From: a virus
Virus record (IMG/VR): IMGVR_UViG_3300027833_000133
Location: 1-33,919 of that record
DNA: 33,919 nt
Strand: one strand, 5' to 3'
Each line of letters starts with the position of its first letter. Within the stretch, counting starts at the first letter, position 1. Shown one piece after another: positions 25,200 to 30,858 of the stretch. The notes under the pieces are model-generated. The model was not told the origin of the DNA. It did not search any database and saw only the letters and a program-made list of their open reading frames with translations. Position numbers and translations under genes: made by a program.

Positions 25200-25230
25200 G
25201 ATGGAACCCCCAGTAGTAGAAGAGGGGCGG

Positions 25231-25236
25231 ATTATA
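25231..25236 (-). promoter_or_regulatory. Possible leftward promoter -10
   Basis: Perfect TATAAT on the minus strand, with only an AT-rich, non-consensus -35 about 17-18 bases upstream. If active, transcription from about 25224 to the terminator would give a short RNA of roughly 105 bases that contains the tiny hydrophobic ORF. Confidence 0.4.
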
Positions 25237-25279
25237 CTCGCTATCGTTGATGATATATAATGATACATATTCATGGATT

Positions 25280-25465
25280 CTATATCAGTAATGGTATATC
25301 AAACTCAAAGTATTCAGAGAGTGCTAACATTATTTCTCGCTCAACTTCAGCGTGTATCTGCTCTCTGGTGGGTTTATCTGTATGCTTGAACGCTCTGTTC
25401 AATCCAAACCCTATGCCTTGGTCAACAGCCATCTCAACTATCTTGTAGCTTTTAGGCTTCATCAT
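25280..25465 (-). CDS. Small conserved hypothetical protein
   Basis: 61 residues (MMKPKSYKIVEMAVDQGIGF, then GLNRAFKHTDKPTREQIHAE, ending YFEFDIPLLI). The pattern "GxxRAxKHxDxPTxExI... I/VMxxLxExFxF" is one I recall among small early proteins of marine phages, with no known function. The ATG lies inside the end of the 43-residue gene upstream (14-base overlap). The second ATG, one codon on, is an equally good start. Confidence 0.72.
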   Translation of the reverse strand: MMKPKSYKIVEMAVDQGIGFGLNRAFKHTDKPTREQIHAEVEREIMLALSEYFEFDIPLLI

Positions 25466-25583
25466 CTTGCTCTCTCAACTTACGGTTCTTCCATTGCTTA
25501 TGCTCATCCATGGTCAGCAATATCATTCCTGTGAGAATACCGCCAGCTCCGATTATGAAGATGGCGGCACCAAGGGCTTCCAC
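25452..25583 (-). CDS. Small membrane protein, 43 residues
   Basis: GTG start overlapping the SSB stop by one base (TAGTG). The sequence is one membrane segment (ALGAAIFIIGAGGILTGMIL) followed by a charged tail (MDEHKQWKNRKLREQDDEA). The end overlaps the next gene by 14 bases. The perfect nesting between two coding genes supports it. Function unknown; the topology resembles small holin-like or membrane-anchor micro-proteins. Confidence 0.68.
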   Translation of the reverse strand: MEALGAAIFIIGAGGILTGMILLTMDEHKQWKNRKLREQDDEA

Positions 25584-25870
25584 TAGAATGGAATGTCTTC
25601 ATCGACAGGGGCTGCAGCCTTAGACTTAGCTGGAGCAGCATCACCATCAGTGAAAAACACCTTTACGTTACCGAGGATAGGGGTCTTAACACCTTGCTCA
25701 CGCTCCTCAGCGGATGTTGACTGAGATACAAAGCCATTGTTCTCGTACTGGTCTTGCTCGGCAGTATCAATGAAGGTAGTCAGGTCTAGGTAAGTACCTT
25801 TAGCACCCTCAAACAGTCGCTCTTTGTCGATCTTTGTTACGTCTAACTTAATGCTTAATCCAACTTTCAT
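25583..25870 (-). CDS. Single-stranded DNA-binding protein (SSB-like)
   Basis: 95 residues. It ends in an acidic tip DEDIPF, the classic SSB C-terminal tail that docks partner proteins, after an Ala/Lys-rich linker (APAKSKAAAPV). The body (GLSIKLDVTKIDKERLFEGA, then YLDLTTFIDTAEQDQYENNG, then LGNVKVFF) is a beta-rich OB-fold-like stretch. ATG overlaps the exonuclease stop (ATGA), with GGAGAGATTAGT before it. It probably works with the exonuclease and annealing protein upstream. The body is not close to E. coli SSB, so the family assignment rests on tail and context. Confidence 0.78.
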   Translation of the reverse strand: MKVGLSIKLDVTKIDKERLFEGAKGTYLDLTTFIDTAEQDQYENNGFVSQSTSAEEREQGVKTPILGNVKVFFTDGDAAPAKSKAAAPVDEDIPF

Positions 25871-26463
25871 ACTAATCTCTCCGTTTCTTCTACTATGGTT
25901 TTGACGGCCTTCTCAACTTGCTCTGCCATCGCTTTAATATACTTCTCGTTACGGTGCGCTCTCACTAATAGGTGTGGCATCTCTGGATGGTAGCTCATAA
26001 AGTCCCACCACTCTCTGCCAGTAATCCATAAGCAACCCTGCACCTGCTGGTAATACTTTGCTGGCACCTTACCTGCTCTCAGGTAGCTAACGTGTACCGA
26101 ATCAGATGGACATTTTATCTCTAAACCACCTTGTTCTGCAACTAAGCCATCGGGACTACACCCAAACTCTTCGCTGTCATGCAAGATAAACCCTGTCTCG
26201 ACAACCTCAAAGTCAGTGATAAACTCATAGGCTTCCCTAGCTTCTGGCTCCAGGGCAGTGCCCCTTTCCATATGCTCATTAGTGTAGAAAGGTTTGCTTC
26301 TACCAGTCAATCTCTCAGCTATCATCTCATTGATGTAGGACTCGGCTGAACTGCTAGGCTTACCACTACCTGTTACCAGTCTCCCAAAGTTAGAGGCTGA
26401 TGGCCTGCCCAGTCTTGAGGCAAGCCACTCAGGGGAACCCTGCTCATCGGTTAGGATGATCAT
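25867..26463 (-). CDS. YqaJ / lambda-exonuclease-like recombinase
   Basis: 198 residues. PD-(D/E)xK nuclease of the YqaJ family: an N-terminal SPEWLASRLGRPSASNFGRL motif, ERGTALEPEAREAYE, catalytic D105 (SPDGLV), E115 and K117 (GLEIKCP), and YYQQVQGCLWITGREWWDF. It resects double-stranded ends 5' to 3' to give single strands for the annealing protein. Coupled by ATGA overlaps to both neighbours, the annealing protein upstream and the SSB downstream. Confidence 0.93.
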   Translation of the reverse strand: MIILTDEQGSPEWLASRLGRPSASNFGRLVTGSGKPSSSAESYINEMIAERLTGRSKPFYTNEHMERGTALEPEAREAYEFITDFEVVETGFILHDSEEFGCSPDGLVAEQGGLEIKCPSDSVHVSYLRAGKVPAKYYQQVQGCLWITGREWWDFMSYHPEMPHLLVRAHRNEKYIKAMAEQVEKAVKTIVEETERLV

Positions 26464-27008
26464 TTTACTTTTGCCTGTAGTGCGGCAATAGCTCTGGTGT
26501 GGTGGACAGCCAGCATATTATCTACAGAGTCTGCCTTAAAGTATTTCAGGAACTGCTTAACGTCTGCACCTGTCAACTCAAGTAGTGCTTTGATCTCTGA
26601 TGACTGATCTGCACTGACCACCTCAGTCTTGGTGGACTCCGGCAAGTCTTCACCTGCATAGATGTAGATGCCCAGACCGAACATGGCAATACACTTTACT
26701 AGGCACCGCATACGAGCATCACTGATGTCGCGAGTGGTAGGATTTACGATAGACTTGTTTCGGTTGTCCATCACTGGCAGCCACATAGAGTGCGTTACAC
26801 CCTGCACTGTTACATTTACATTGACCTCTGCTGTGTCATTCTCCAAGCGGCTACCACAGTCATAATCATAGGTAGAGTCGGGATAATGTTCCATCAGGGT
26901 TTGCCATGCCCATGCCCATGATAGGTAGGTTAGCTTGCCTTTCTGTTCTACTTTAGCTGAACAGTCGATTGCGGACAATGTTGCCCATACGGATTTTTTA
27001 TTAGTCAT
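26460..27008 (-). CDS. Single-strand annealing protein (DUF1071/Sak-like)
   Basis: 182 residues. The segment KLTYLSWAWAWQTLMEHYPD, the GVTHSMWLPVMDNRNKSI strand pair and the DARMRCLVKCIAMFGLGIYI helix, followed by YAGEDLPE, are the signature of DUF1071-type annealing proteins. The C-terminal helices (AALLELTGADVKQFLKYFKA-like) are a typical add-on. It anneals homologous single strands and pairs with the YqaJ nuclease. AGGAGAAGCAGTCTA precedes ATG, and the ATG overlaps the previous TAA. Confidence 0.9.
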   Translation of the reverse strand: MTNKKSVWATLSAIDCSAKVEQKGKLTYLSWAWAWQTLMEHYPDSTYDYDCGSRLENDTAEVNVNVTVQGVTHSMWLPVMDNRNKSIVNPTTRDISDARMRCLVKCIAMFGLGIYIYAGEDLPESTKTEVVSADQSSEIKALLELTGADVKQFLKYFKADSVDNMLAVHHTRAIAALQAKVK

Positions 27009-27196
27009 TAGACTGCTTCTCCTGTTGTAATTAGTGAGGTTACTGCGTCTCTTGCTTCCATAATTCCTTTAAGTTTATGGCGCAAATATTTAGCTTCGAG
27101 GTTATCGTATCTTTTTGTAGCTTCACTCAAAGATTTTTCTGTAAGGATAAACAATTTATCAATTGCCAGTAAAGAGTTAGTGTATTCTGTTTTCAT
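27008..27196 (-). CDS. Small helical hypothetical protein
   Basis: 62 residues, mostly helical, with heptad-like Leu/Ile spacing (LAIDKLFILTEKSLSEATKR, then DNLEAKYLRHKLKGIMEARD), so a short coiled coil is likely. AGGAGAATTTAACTA precedes ATG. The gene abuts both neighbours (TAATG with the next). Unknown function in the early operon. Confidence 0.75.
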   Translation of the reverse strand: MKTEYTNSLLAIDKLFILTEKSLSEATKRYDNLEAKYLRHKLKGIMEARDAVTSLITTGEAV

Positions 27197-27399
27197 TAGT
27201 TAAATTCTCCTGCTGATTTCATTTGCTCAAAGACATAGCGGCTGCCATATCCAATGTCATAGGCGTTTGACTGCCCTTCTTTGTGTGGAAGACCCTGGCG
27301 GCAATCATTGTCACCGCGATCAAGGTCTGTTAGGTGAAGCTCTTGCTCGAAAGTAAGAAGAAATTCAGATCGAGTTAGGTATCGCTCAGTGCTTATCAT
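27196..27399 (-). CDS. Small hypothetical early protein
   Basis: 67 residues from the ATG at 27399, which has AGGAGAATAAG immediately before it; a longer reading would overlap the upstream gene without a ribosome site. Sequence starts MISTERYLTRSEFLLTFEQE and ends GYGSRYVFEQMKSAGEFN, with a central Asp-rich turn and HKEGQSNAYDIGYG. No family recognised. Confidence 0.7.
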   Translation of the reverse strand: MISTERYLTRSEFLLTFEQELHLTDLDRGDNDCRQGLPHKEGQSNAYDIGYGSRYVFEQMKSAGEFN

Positions 27400-27400
27400 C

Positions 27401-27613
27401 TTATTCTCCTGCCAAGTAGTATTCACAAACGCTACACTCTTCACCGAAGCGATTCTCTACGTCGATTCTTCTGGACTGTATTGGGTAGCCCTGTTGCTTT
27501 AGCTCAAAGATTCTTGTCGCCAGTTGGGTGATGCCCAGTTTATCATATGCTTCAAGTGAGGTGACTGTATTGCCACCCTCGAAGTGTTCGCGGATTCTCT
27601 CACGTTGTCCCAT
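27401..27613 (-). CDS. Helix-turn-helix domain protein
   Basis: 70 residues from the ATG at 27613, with AGGAGAATAAC just before it. Residues about 15-45 (TVTSLEAYDKLGITQLATRI, then FELKQQGYPI) match the small phage winged helix-turn-helix pattern (HTH_39-like), followed by a basic strand and a Cys pair (C63, C66). Likely DNA-binding, possibly an early regulator or a recombination accessory. A longer reading from 27634 adds residues with no ribosome site. Confidence 0.75.
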   Translation of the reverse strand: MGQRERIREHFEGGNTVTSLEAYDKLGITQLATRIFELKQQGYPIQSRRIDVENRFGEECSVCEYYLAGE

Positions 27614-27614
27614 G

Positions 27615-27899
27615 TTATTCTCCTTTAATCCCATGTTGCTTGTACATCATATCACGTTGCTCACTGCTTCGGGCATAGCGATCTATCTGTGCTTTCATAA
27701 AGTAATTAACCTGCTTGTCGTGCTCTGCTTTACGGAGGGCTTCTTGTTCCTTCTCATACTGGCTTGGCTCTGGATCAATAGGACGCTTCTCGTAGCCCTC
27801 TAGGTTATCTGATCTACCGCCAGTAATGTTACTCATAAAGCTATTGAAGCAATCGTCTGGGCTGTTAGTTCTTGCGGGGTCTTCATCTCTGTAATCCAT
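27615..27899 (-). CDS. First gene of the leftward early operon, hypothetical
   Basis: 94 residues, highly charged, starting MDYRDEDPARTNSPDDCFNS, with a long helix near residues 45-75 (PSQYEKEQEALRKAEHDKQV). AGGAGAGCAAC precedes ATG. The leftward promoter (27925-27953) starts transcription about 18 bases upstream, so this is the promoter-proximal gene. No family recognised. Confidence 0.75.
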   Translation of the reverse strand: MDYRDEDPARTNSPDDCFNSFMSNITGGRSDNLEGYEKRPIDPEPSQYEKEQEALRKAEHDKQVNYFMKAQIDRYARSSEQRDMMYKQHGIKGE

Positions 27900-27924
27900 G
27901 TTGCTCTCCTGTGATTGAAGTGTT

Positions 27925-27953
27925 AATTTACATCAGGCAAATTATTATGTCAA
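27925..27953 (-). promoter_or_regulatory. Leftward early promoter
   Basis: Minus strand: perfect -35 TTGACA (27953-27948), 17-base spacer, -10 TAAATT (27930-27925; 4 of 6). Predicted start near 27918. Copies of the two motifs (TGTAAATTAA and TGACATAATA) recur closer together at 27967-27992, so the promoter overlaps probable operator half-sites. Confidence 0.68.
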
Positions 27954-27959
27954 CACCTA

Positions 27960-27988
27960 TTGCAAATTAATTTACAGATTGCTATTAT
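27960..27988 (+). promoter_or_regulatory. Rightward early promoter
   Basis: TTGCAA (27960-27965), a 17-base spacer, TATTAT (27983-27988). Predicted start near 27995, about 22 bases before the regulator ATG at 28017. The -35 box lies in the palindrome at 27961-27976, so binding there would block it, as in Cro-type autoregulation. Confidence 0.55.
27961..27976. promoter_or_regulatory. Palindromic operator in the divergent control region
   Basis: TGCAAATTAATTTACA is a 16-base near-perfect palindrome (only the third and fourteenth bases break symmetry). The half TTAATTTACA occurs again at 27923-27932 on the -10 of the leftward promoter, and TATTATGTCA occurs at 27943-27952 and 27983-27992. The likely ligand is the helix-turn-helix protein encoded at 28017. 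Confidence 0.58.
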
Positions 27989-28016
27989 GTCACCTCACTT
28001 AACAAAGGAACAAAGC

Positions 28017-28217
28017 ATGAACATTATTAAAGCGTTATCTTTCTATATGGAACAGCAGGGCTGGACTAAAGCAGAGCTTAACCGCCAGTCTGGTGTGAAC
28101 CTGGCAACCATTAGCCTAGTAATGAACGGTCATCGAGGCGCATCATTAACTACTATGAAGATGTGGTCAGACAGCTTCGGTATTAAGTTGAGCGAGTTTG
28201 TGGCAGCAGGAGAATAG
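28017..28217 (+). CDS. Cro/CI-like small helix-turn-helix regulator
   Basis: 66 residues from the ATG at 28017, preceded by AAAGGA at 7 bases. A TTG 19 codons upstream lies inside the operator and has no ribosome site. The fold is visible: FYMEQQGWTKAELNRQSGVN, then LATISLVMNGHRGASLTTMK, i.e. helix-turn-helix followed by the usual C-terminal helices. No dimerisation or peptidase domain, so it is Cro-sized. It probably controls the divergent promoters directly upstream. Confidence 0.88.
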   Translation: MNIIKALSFYMEQQGWTKAELNRQSGVNLATISLVMNGHRGASLTTMKMWSDSFGIKLSEFVAAGE

Positions 28218-28218
28218 T

Positions 28219-28932
28219 ATGGAGAAGAAAGGGTACTTCGCAATCATCCCTGCATCTGTCAGATACGATAAGCGGTTACCTGCTAATGCCAAGCTGCTCT
28301 ATGGTGAGCTAACTGCTCTGTCCAATGAGAAGGGATACTGCTGGGCTGGCAATAATTACTTCGCTGGTTTGTATGAAGTTAGCAAGACATCGGTGAGCAA
28401 GTGGGTAAGCGCATTGAAGGATGCAGGCTACATTGAAATCCAACTTGAGTATGCAGACAGCACTAAACAAATCTTACATAGGTATATAAGAATAGTTAAT
28501 GACCCTATTGAAGAAAAGTTACATACCTCTATAACAAAAGTTAATGACCCTATTGAAGAAAAGTTAATAGATAATAGTACATCTAATAATACATCTAATA
28601 ATACAATGAATAAGGGGGTTATCACCCCAGAAAAAAAGGTAAAGAAGTCGTTCGTTAAACCAACTCTTACCGAAGTCATTGATTACTGTAATGCAAGTCA
28701 GGCTAACATAGACCCACAGGGGTTCCTTGATTTCTATGATAGTAAGAACTGGATGATTGGCAAGAATAAGATGAAGGACTGGAAAGCTGCAGTAAGGACT
28801 TGGAAGCGGAAGGAAGCTGAGAAGAATAGGGAACGCCATGAAATGATCAAGGCCAAGCAGGTCAAGCAGAACGAGCAGCTTAGAAACAGAACCATTGAAC
28901 ACCAGCTAACTGATACAAGCTGGGCAGATTAA
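28219..28932 (+). CDS. Replication initiator / helicase-loader-like protein (lambda O-like architecture)
   Basis: 237 residues from the ATG at 28219, with AGGAGA before it. Residues 1-75 are a winged-helix domain (GYFAIIPASVRYDKRLPANA, then GELTALSNEKGYCWAGNNYF, then SKWVSALKDAGYIEI), as in phage initiators. Residues 92-135 are a repetitive linker: VNDPIEEKL twice, then TSNNTSNNTMN. The C-terminus (FVKPTLTEVIDYCNASQANI, then WMIGKNKMKDWKAAVRTWKR) is the common DnaD/DnaT-type end of phage replication proteins. It would bind the origin and recruit the host helicase. The DNA of the linker carries direct repeats and may itself be an origin. Confidence 0.85.
   Translation: MEKKGYFAIIPASVRYDKRLPANAKLLYGELTALSNEKGYCWAGNNYFAGLYEVSKTSVSKWVSALKDAGYIEIQLEYADSTKQILHRYIRIVNDPIEEKLHTSITKVNDPIEEKLIDNSTSNNTSNNTMNKGVITPEKKVKKSFVKPTLTEVIDYCNASQANIDPQGFLDFYDSKNWMIGKNKMKDWKAAVRTWKRKEAEKNRERHEMIKAKQVKQNEQLRNRTIEHQLTDTSWAD
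28494..28602. repeat. Iteron-like direct repeats inside the initiator gene, candidate origin
   Basis: A 28-base perfect direct repeat lies at 28494-28521 and 28539-28566 (period 45 bases, in frame, 15 codons). An AT-rich stretch follows with the 12-mer ACATCTAATAAT twice in tandem (28579-28602). Repeats plus AT-rich DNA within the initiator gene is the arrangement of the lambda origin in gene O. Alternatively it is a recent coding duplication. Confidence 0.55.
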
Positions 28933-28958
28933 AGAAGATTAAATAACAGGAGAGAACC

Positions 28959-29288
28959 ATGAGAGCAAGAAAATACGAGATGAAAGAAACCCCAATGGGC
29001 GCAGGCCGTGACCATCCCAACACGAAGTTTATCAAGTGGATTGGTGATCGCACTGATCTGGGTCTGGTGAAAGGCGAGTCATACACCCTGCATGAACTGG
29101 GAGCAGCAGTAGGAATTGTTGCCAGTAGCATGAGAGGCCGTATCAGGGGAGCAAATGAAGTAAGTGACTGCCATATGTGGGCAAACGGTGAGCGAAAACC
29201 CAAGGAAGAGTGGGGTATCACTACCATTGTCAGATGCGAGAGCAAGGCAGATAAAATCTCACAGAAATACTTGAGGATGAAGATATGA
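28959..29288 (+). CDS. Hypothetical protein with possible helix-turn-helix
   Basis: 109 residues. The segment SYTLHELGAAVGIVASSMRG followed by RIRG resembles a helix-turn-helix. The rest is unassigned (starts MRARKYEMKETPMGAGRDHP; ends KADKISQKYLRMKI). AGGAGAGAACC precedes ATG, and it overlaps the next gene by 4 bases (ATGA). It is co-transcribed with the initiator and Nin-like genes; a DNA-binding accessory role is likely but unproven. Confidence 0.7.
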   Translation: MRARKYEMKETPMGAGRDHPNTKFIKWIGDRTDLGLVKGESYTLHELGAAVGIVASSMRGRIRGANEVSDCHMWANGERKPKEEWGITTIVRCESKADKISQKYLRMKI

Positions 29289-29848
29289 CCCAAGGTGATT
29301 ACGTCAAGATCAGCTCGACCACTGAGGTTGATGCAAAAATACGACACTTAGAGGCCAGGATTAGGGGGTGGAATTACCAGTCTCCCTTGACTGTGAAACT
29401 AGCACCCTTCACTGACCCCACTAGCCTAAGTCAGGATGCCCTGTTTAACATATGGTGCAGAGAGATTGCCGACCAGATGAAGAAGAAAGCACCTGATGCA
29501 GACGCTGAAGCATGGAAGTTGTGGTTGAAGCATAAATTCCTTGGTACATACGCTGTAAAGGTGGGCAGGGAGTCGATAGAGGGTCAGGTCTATGCTACCC
29601 CCAAGGGTAAGGCTAAGATGGCTACATTTATGCACAGCGTGCTTGTATATGCAGATGATAAGTTGCGTGTTAGACTCAGCGTACCTAGAAACTCAGAGTA
29701 TGTGAGAGTCCGACAAAATGAGCTTGAAAAAGAATCCAAACAGAAAGCCAAGGAAGAAGCCAACGATACCACAGGAAGTGGAAAAGGCAGCAGTCCTACT
29801 GCAAAAACTGGTTCGCCTAAAAGCGAGCAGCAACTTGGGCTTCTGTGA
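29285..29848 (+). CDS. NinB-like recombination mediator (tentative)
   Basis: 187 residues. The central part (LSQDALFNIWCREIADQMKK, then AWKLWLKHKFLGTYAVKVGR, then ATPKGKAKMATFMHSVLVYA) resembles the NinB/Orf family: Asp/Gln near an N-terminal helix, then WK, and a final helix starting at a Met-x-x-x-Met. Lambda NinB binds single strands and assists strand exchange. The last ~45 residues are Lys/Ser/Gly-rich, and their DNA also encodes the start of the NinG-like protein in another frame. AGGATGAAGAT precedes ATG. Placement next to NinG supports the call. Confidence 0.55.
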   Translation: MTQGDYVKISSTTEVDAKIRHLEARIRGWNYQSPLTVKLAPFTDPTSLSQDALFNIWCREIADQMKKKAPDADAEAWKLWLKHKFLGTYAVKVGRESIEGQVYATPKGKAKMATFMHSVLVYADDKLRVRLSVPRNSEYVRVRQNELEKESKQKAKEEANDTTGSGKGSSPTAKTGSPKSEQQLGLL

Positions 29849-30173
29849 GTGTGTCACCTGTGGATCAATCAAACATTATAAAGAGATGCAAGGCGGCCAC
29901 TACTACGGTCGCAAAGAAGTGTTGCGCTTCAAGCTGTACGAGGAAAATATCCACCCTCAATGTGCCTACTGTAACTGGAAGGGTATGCTCACCACCAAAA
30001 TCAGGGAGCGTTATCGAATGTGGATGGAAGATATGTATGGAGTCAGGCGAGTAAAGGCCATGAACAGATTGGCATTCAGAAAGCCGCCCAAGTTTAAGAT
30101 GGATGAAGTGTTGGAGTTCAAAAAGTATTTACGCGAACAGATCAAAATTCAATTGAAGAGGTTAGGCGAATGA
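29718..30173 (+). CDS. NinG/Rap-like recombination endonuclease
   Basis: 151 residues. Zn-finger HNH-like core: C45-x2-C48 (CVTC), H61 in QGGHYYGR, C82-x2-C85 (CAYCN), then RERYRMWMEDMYGVRRVKAM, which fits the NinG/Rap family acting on branched DNA. The N-terminal ~35 residues are very basic. The gene starts 131 bases inside the preceding gene. A GAGAG sits about 9 bases before the ATG. A later in-frame GTG at 29778 is a poorer start because AGGAA is only one base away. The end couples to the next gene by ATGA. Confidence 0.85.
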   Translation: MSLKKNPNRKPRKKPTIPQEVEKAAVLLQKLVRLKASSNLGFCECVTCGSIKHYKEMQGGHYYGRKEVLRFKLYEENIHPQCAYCNWKGMLTTKIRERYRMWMEDMYGVRRVKAMNRLAFRKPPKFKMDEVLEFKKYLREQIKIQLKRLGE

Positions 30174-30409
30174 TTCAGGAACAAACCCCATTTATTCAGA
30201 TAGTGTTTGAAGAGCTTGAAGAGTATGGACTGTACGACCAGAAGCTAAAGCTGTATAACTTTTTAGAGGCCGCCATGTACGGTCAGGCAGGCAAAGCCAG
30301 AAAGGAGATCGACGCGCTGTGGCTGGAGATTCAGGACTACAAGGAACAGTTGGCTATTCCGCCAGATGAAGAAGATTTAATATTGCACCACCCCACAATG
30401 TCTGTATAA
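30170..30409 (+). CDS. Small hypothetical protein at the end of the rightward early operon
   Basis: 79 residues, acidic and helical (starts MIQEQTPFIQIVFEELEEYG, with KLKLYNFLEAAMYGQAGKAR in the middle). AGAGGTTAGGCGA precedes ATG, which overlaps the NinG-like stop. About 90 bases follow before the terminator. No family recognised. In other phages this slot often holds antitermination or Holliday-junction resolvase genes, but the sequence gives no such motif. Confidence 0.7.
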   Translation: MIQEQTPFIQIVFEELEEYGLYDQKLKLYNFLEAAMYGQAGKARKEIDALWLEIQDYKEQLAIPPDEEDLILHHPTMSV

Positions 30410-30501
30410 TAAAACCCATCGCAGCGTTTTCACTTAGGTTTTCTCTGCGTATACAGTGGTATGTATGTAGTATGTTTTGTCTAGTAGTGTAGTACCCTTT
30501 A

Positions 30502-30536
30502 CCCCGCCTTGTTCTCCTGCTTGGCGGGGTTTTTTT
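30502..30536 (+). terminator. Strong terminator of the rightward early operon
   Basis: CCCCGCC (30502-30508) pairs perfectly with GGCGGGG (30523-30529) around a 14-base loop, followed by seven T. The gap 30410-30501 before it carries no ORF or other structure I can name. Confidence 0.9.
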
Positions 30537-30542
30537 GGACGT

Positions 30543-30565
30543 AAAAAAAGGGACTCGAAAGCCCC
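30543..30565 (-). terminator. Terminator of the leftward micro-gene operon
   Basis: Minus strand: GGGGCT, TTCG tetraloop, AGTCCC (one G-U pair), then seven T. It faces the rightward terminator six bases away, isolating two converging operons. Confidence 0.85.
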
Positions 30566-30590
30566 CTGATTTCCTGGGATTTGGCTGGAT

Positions 30591-30716
30591 TCAGATCCGC
30601 CAGATCATGTAGATTATAAGGCCAAAAATAACATAGCCCATGGTTACACCTGCCACCATTGCAGCAAGTGCTAGTGCGTAGTCTTTAACTTTTTGCATTT
30701 TCAATGATATTTTCAT
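30591..30716 (-). CDS. Small membrane protein, 41 residues
   Basis: ATG at 30716 with AAGG about 10 bases before it. Reads MKISLKMQKVKDY then a long membrane segment (ALALAAMVAGVTMGYVIFGL, IIYMIWRI). A second ATG at residue 7 lacks a ribosome site. A longer in-frame reading from 30830 would run through the 30730-30855 gene and is rejected. Last gene of the operon, about 25 bases before its terminator. Function unknown. Confidence 0.68.
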   Translation of the reverse strand: MKISLKMQKVKDYALALAAMVAGVTMGYVIFGLIIYMIWRI

Positions 30717-30729
30717 TCTACTTTTACCC

Positions 30730-30855
30730 TTAGTAGTATGTTCGCATAAAATATGCGGTGTGCATGAAATGCTTTCCAAGATAAATATCTTTTTTCCAAA
30801 GCATTGGATTCGACGCGCCACCAAGGGCACAGTATCCTTTATACGTTATCTGCAT
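30730..30855 (-). CDS. Micro-protein, 41 residues
   Basis: ATG at 30855, with a strong GGGAGGG ribosome site 8 bases before it and only 3 bases after the upstream stop. Reads MQITYKGYCALGGASNPMLW then KKDIYLGKHFMHTAYFMRTY. It is aromatic-rich and basic with no membrane segment. The excellent ribosome site and spacing support coding. No family recognised. Confidence 0.65.
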   Translation of the reverse strand: MQITYKGYCALGGASNPMLWKKDIYLGKHFMHTAYFMRTYY

Positions 30856-30858
30856 TGT

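Noticed and set aside
27960-28016. Longer N-terminus for the Cro-like regulator (TTG at 27960 or ATG at 27987)
   Set aside because: It would place coding sequence over the promoter and operator, and neither start has a ribosome site, whereas the ATG at 28017 has AAAGGA.
28494-28566. The 28-base repeats as an assembly artefact
   Set aside because: They preserve the reading frame exactly (15-codon period) and differ in the spacer sequence, which an artefact would not normally produce.
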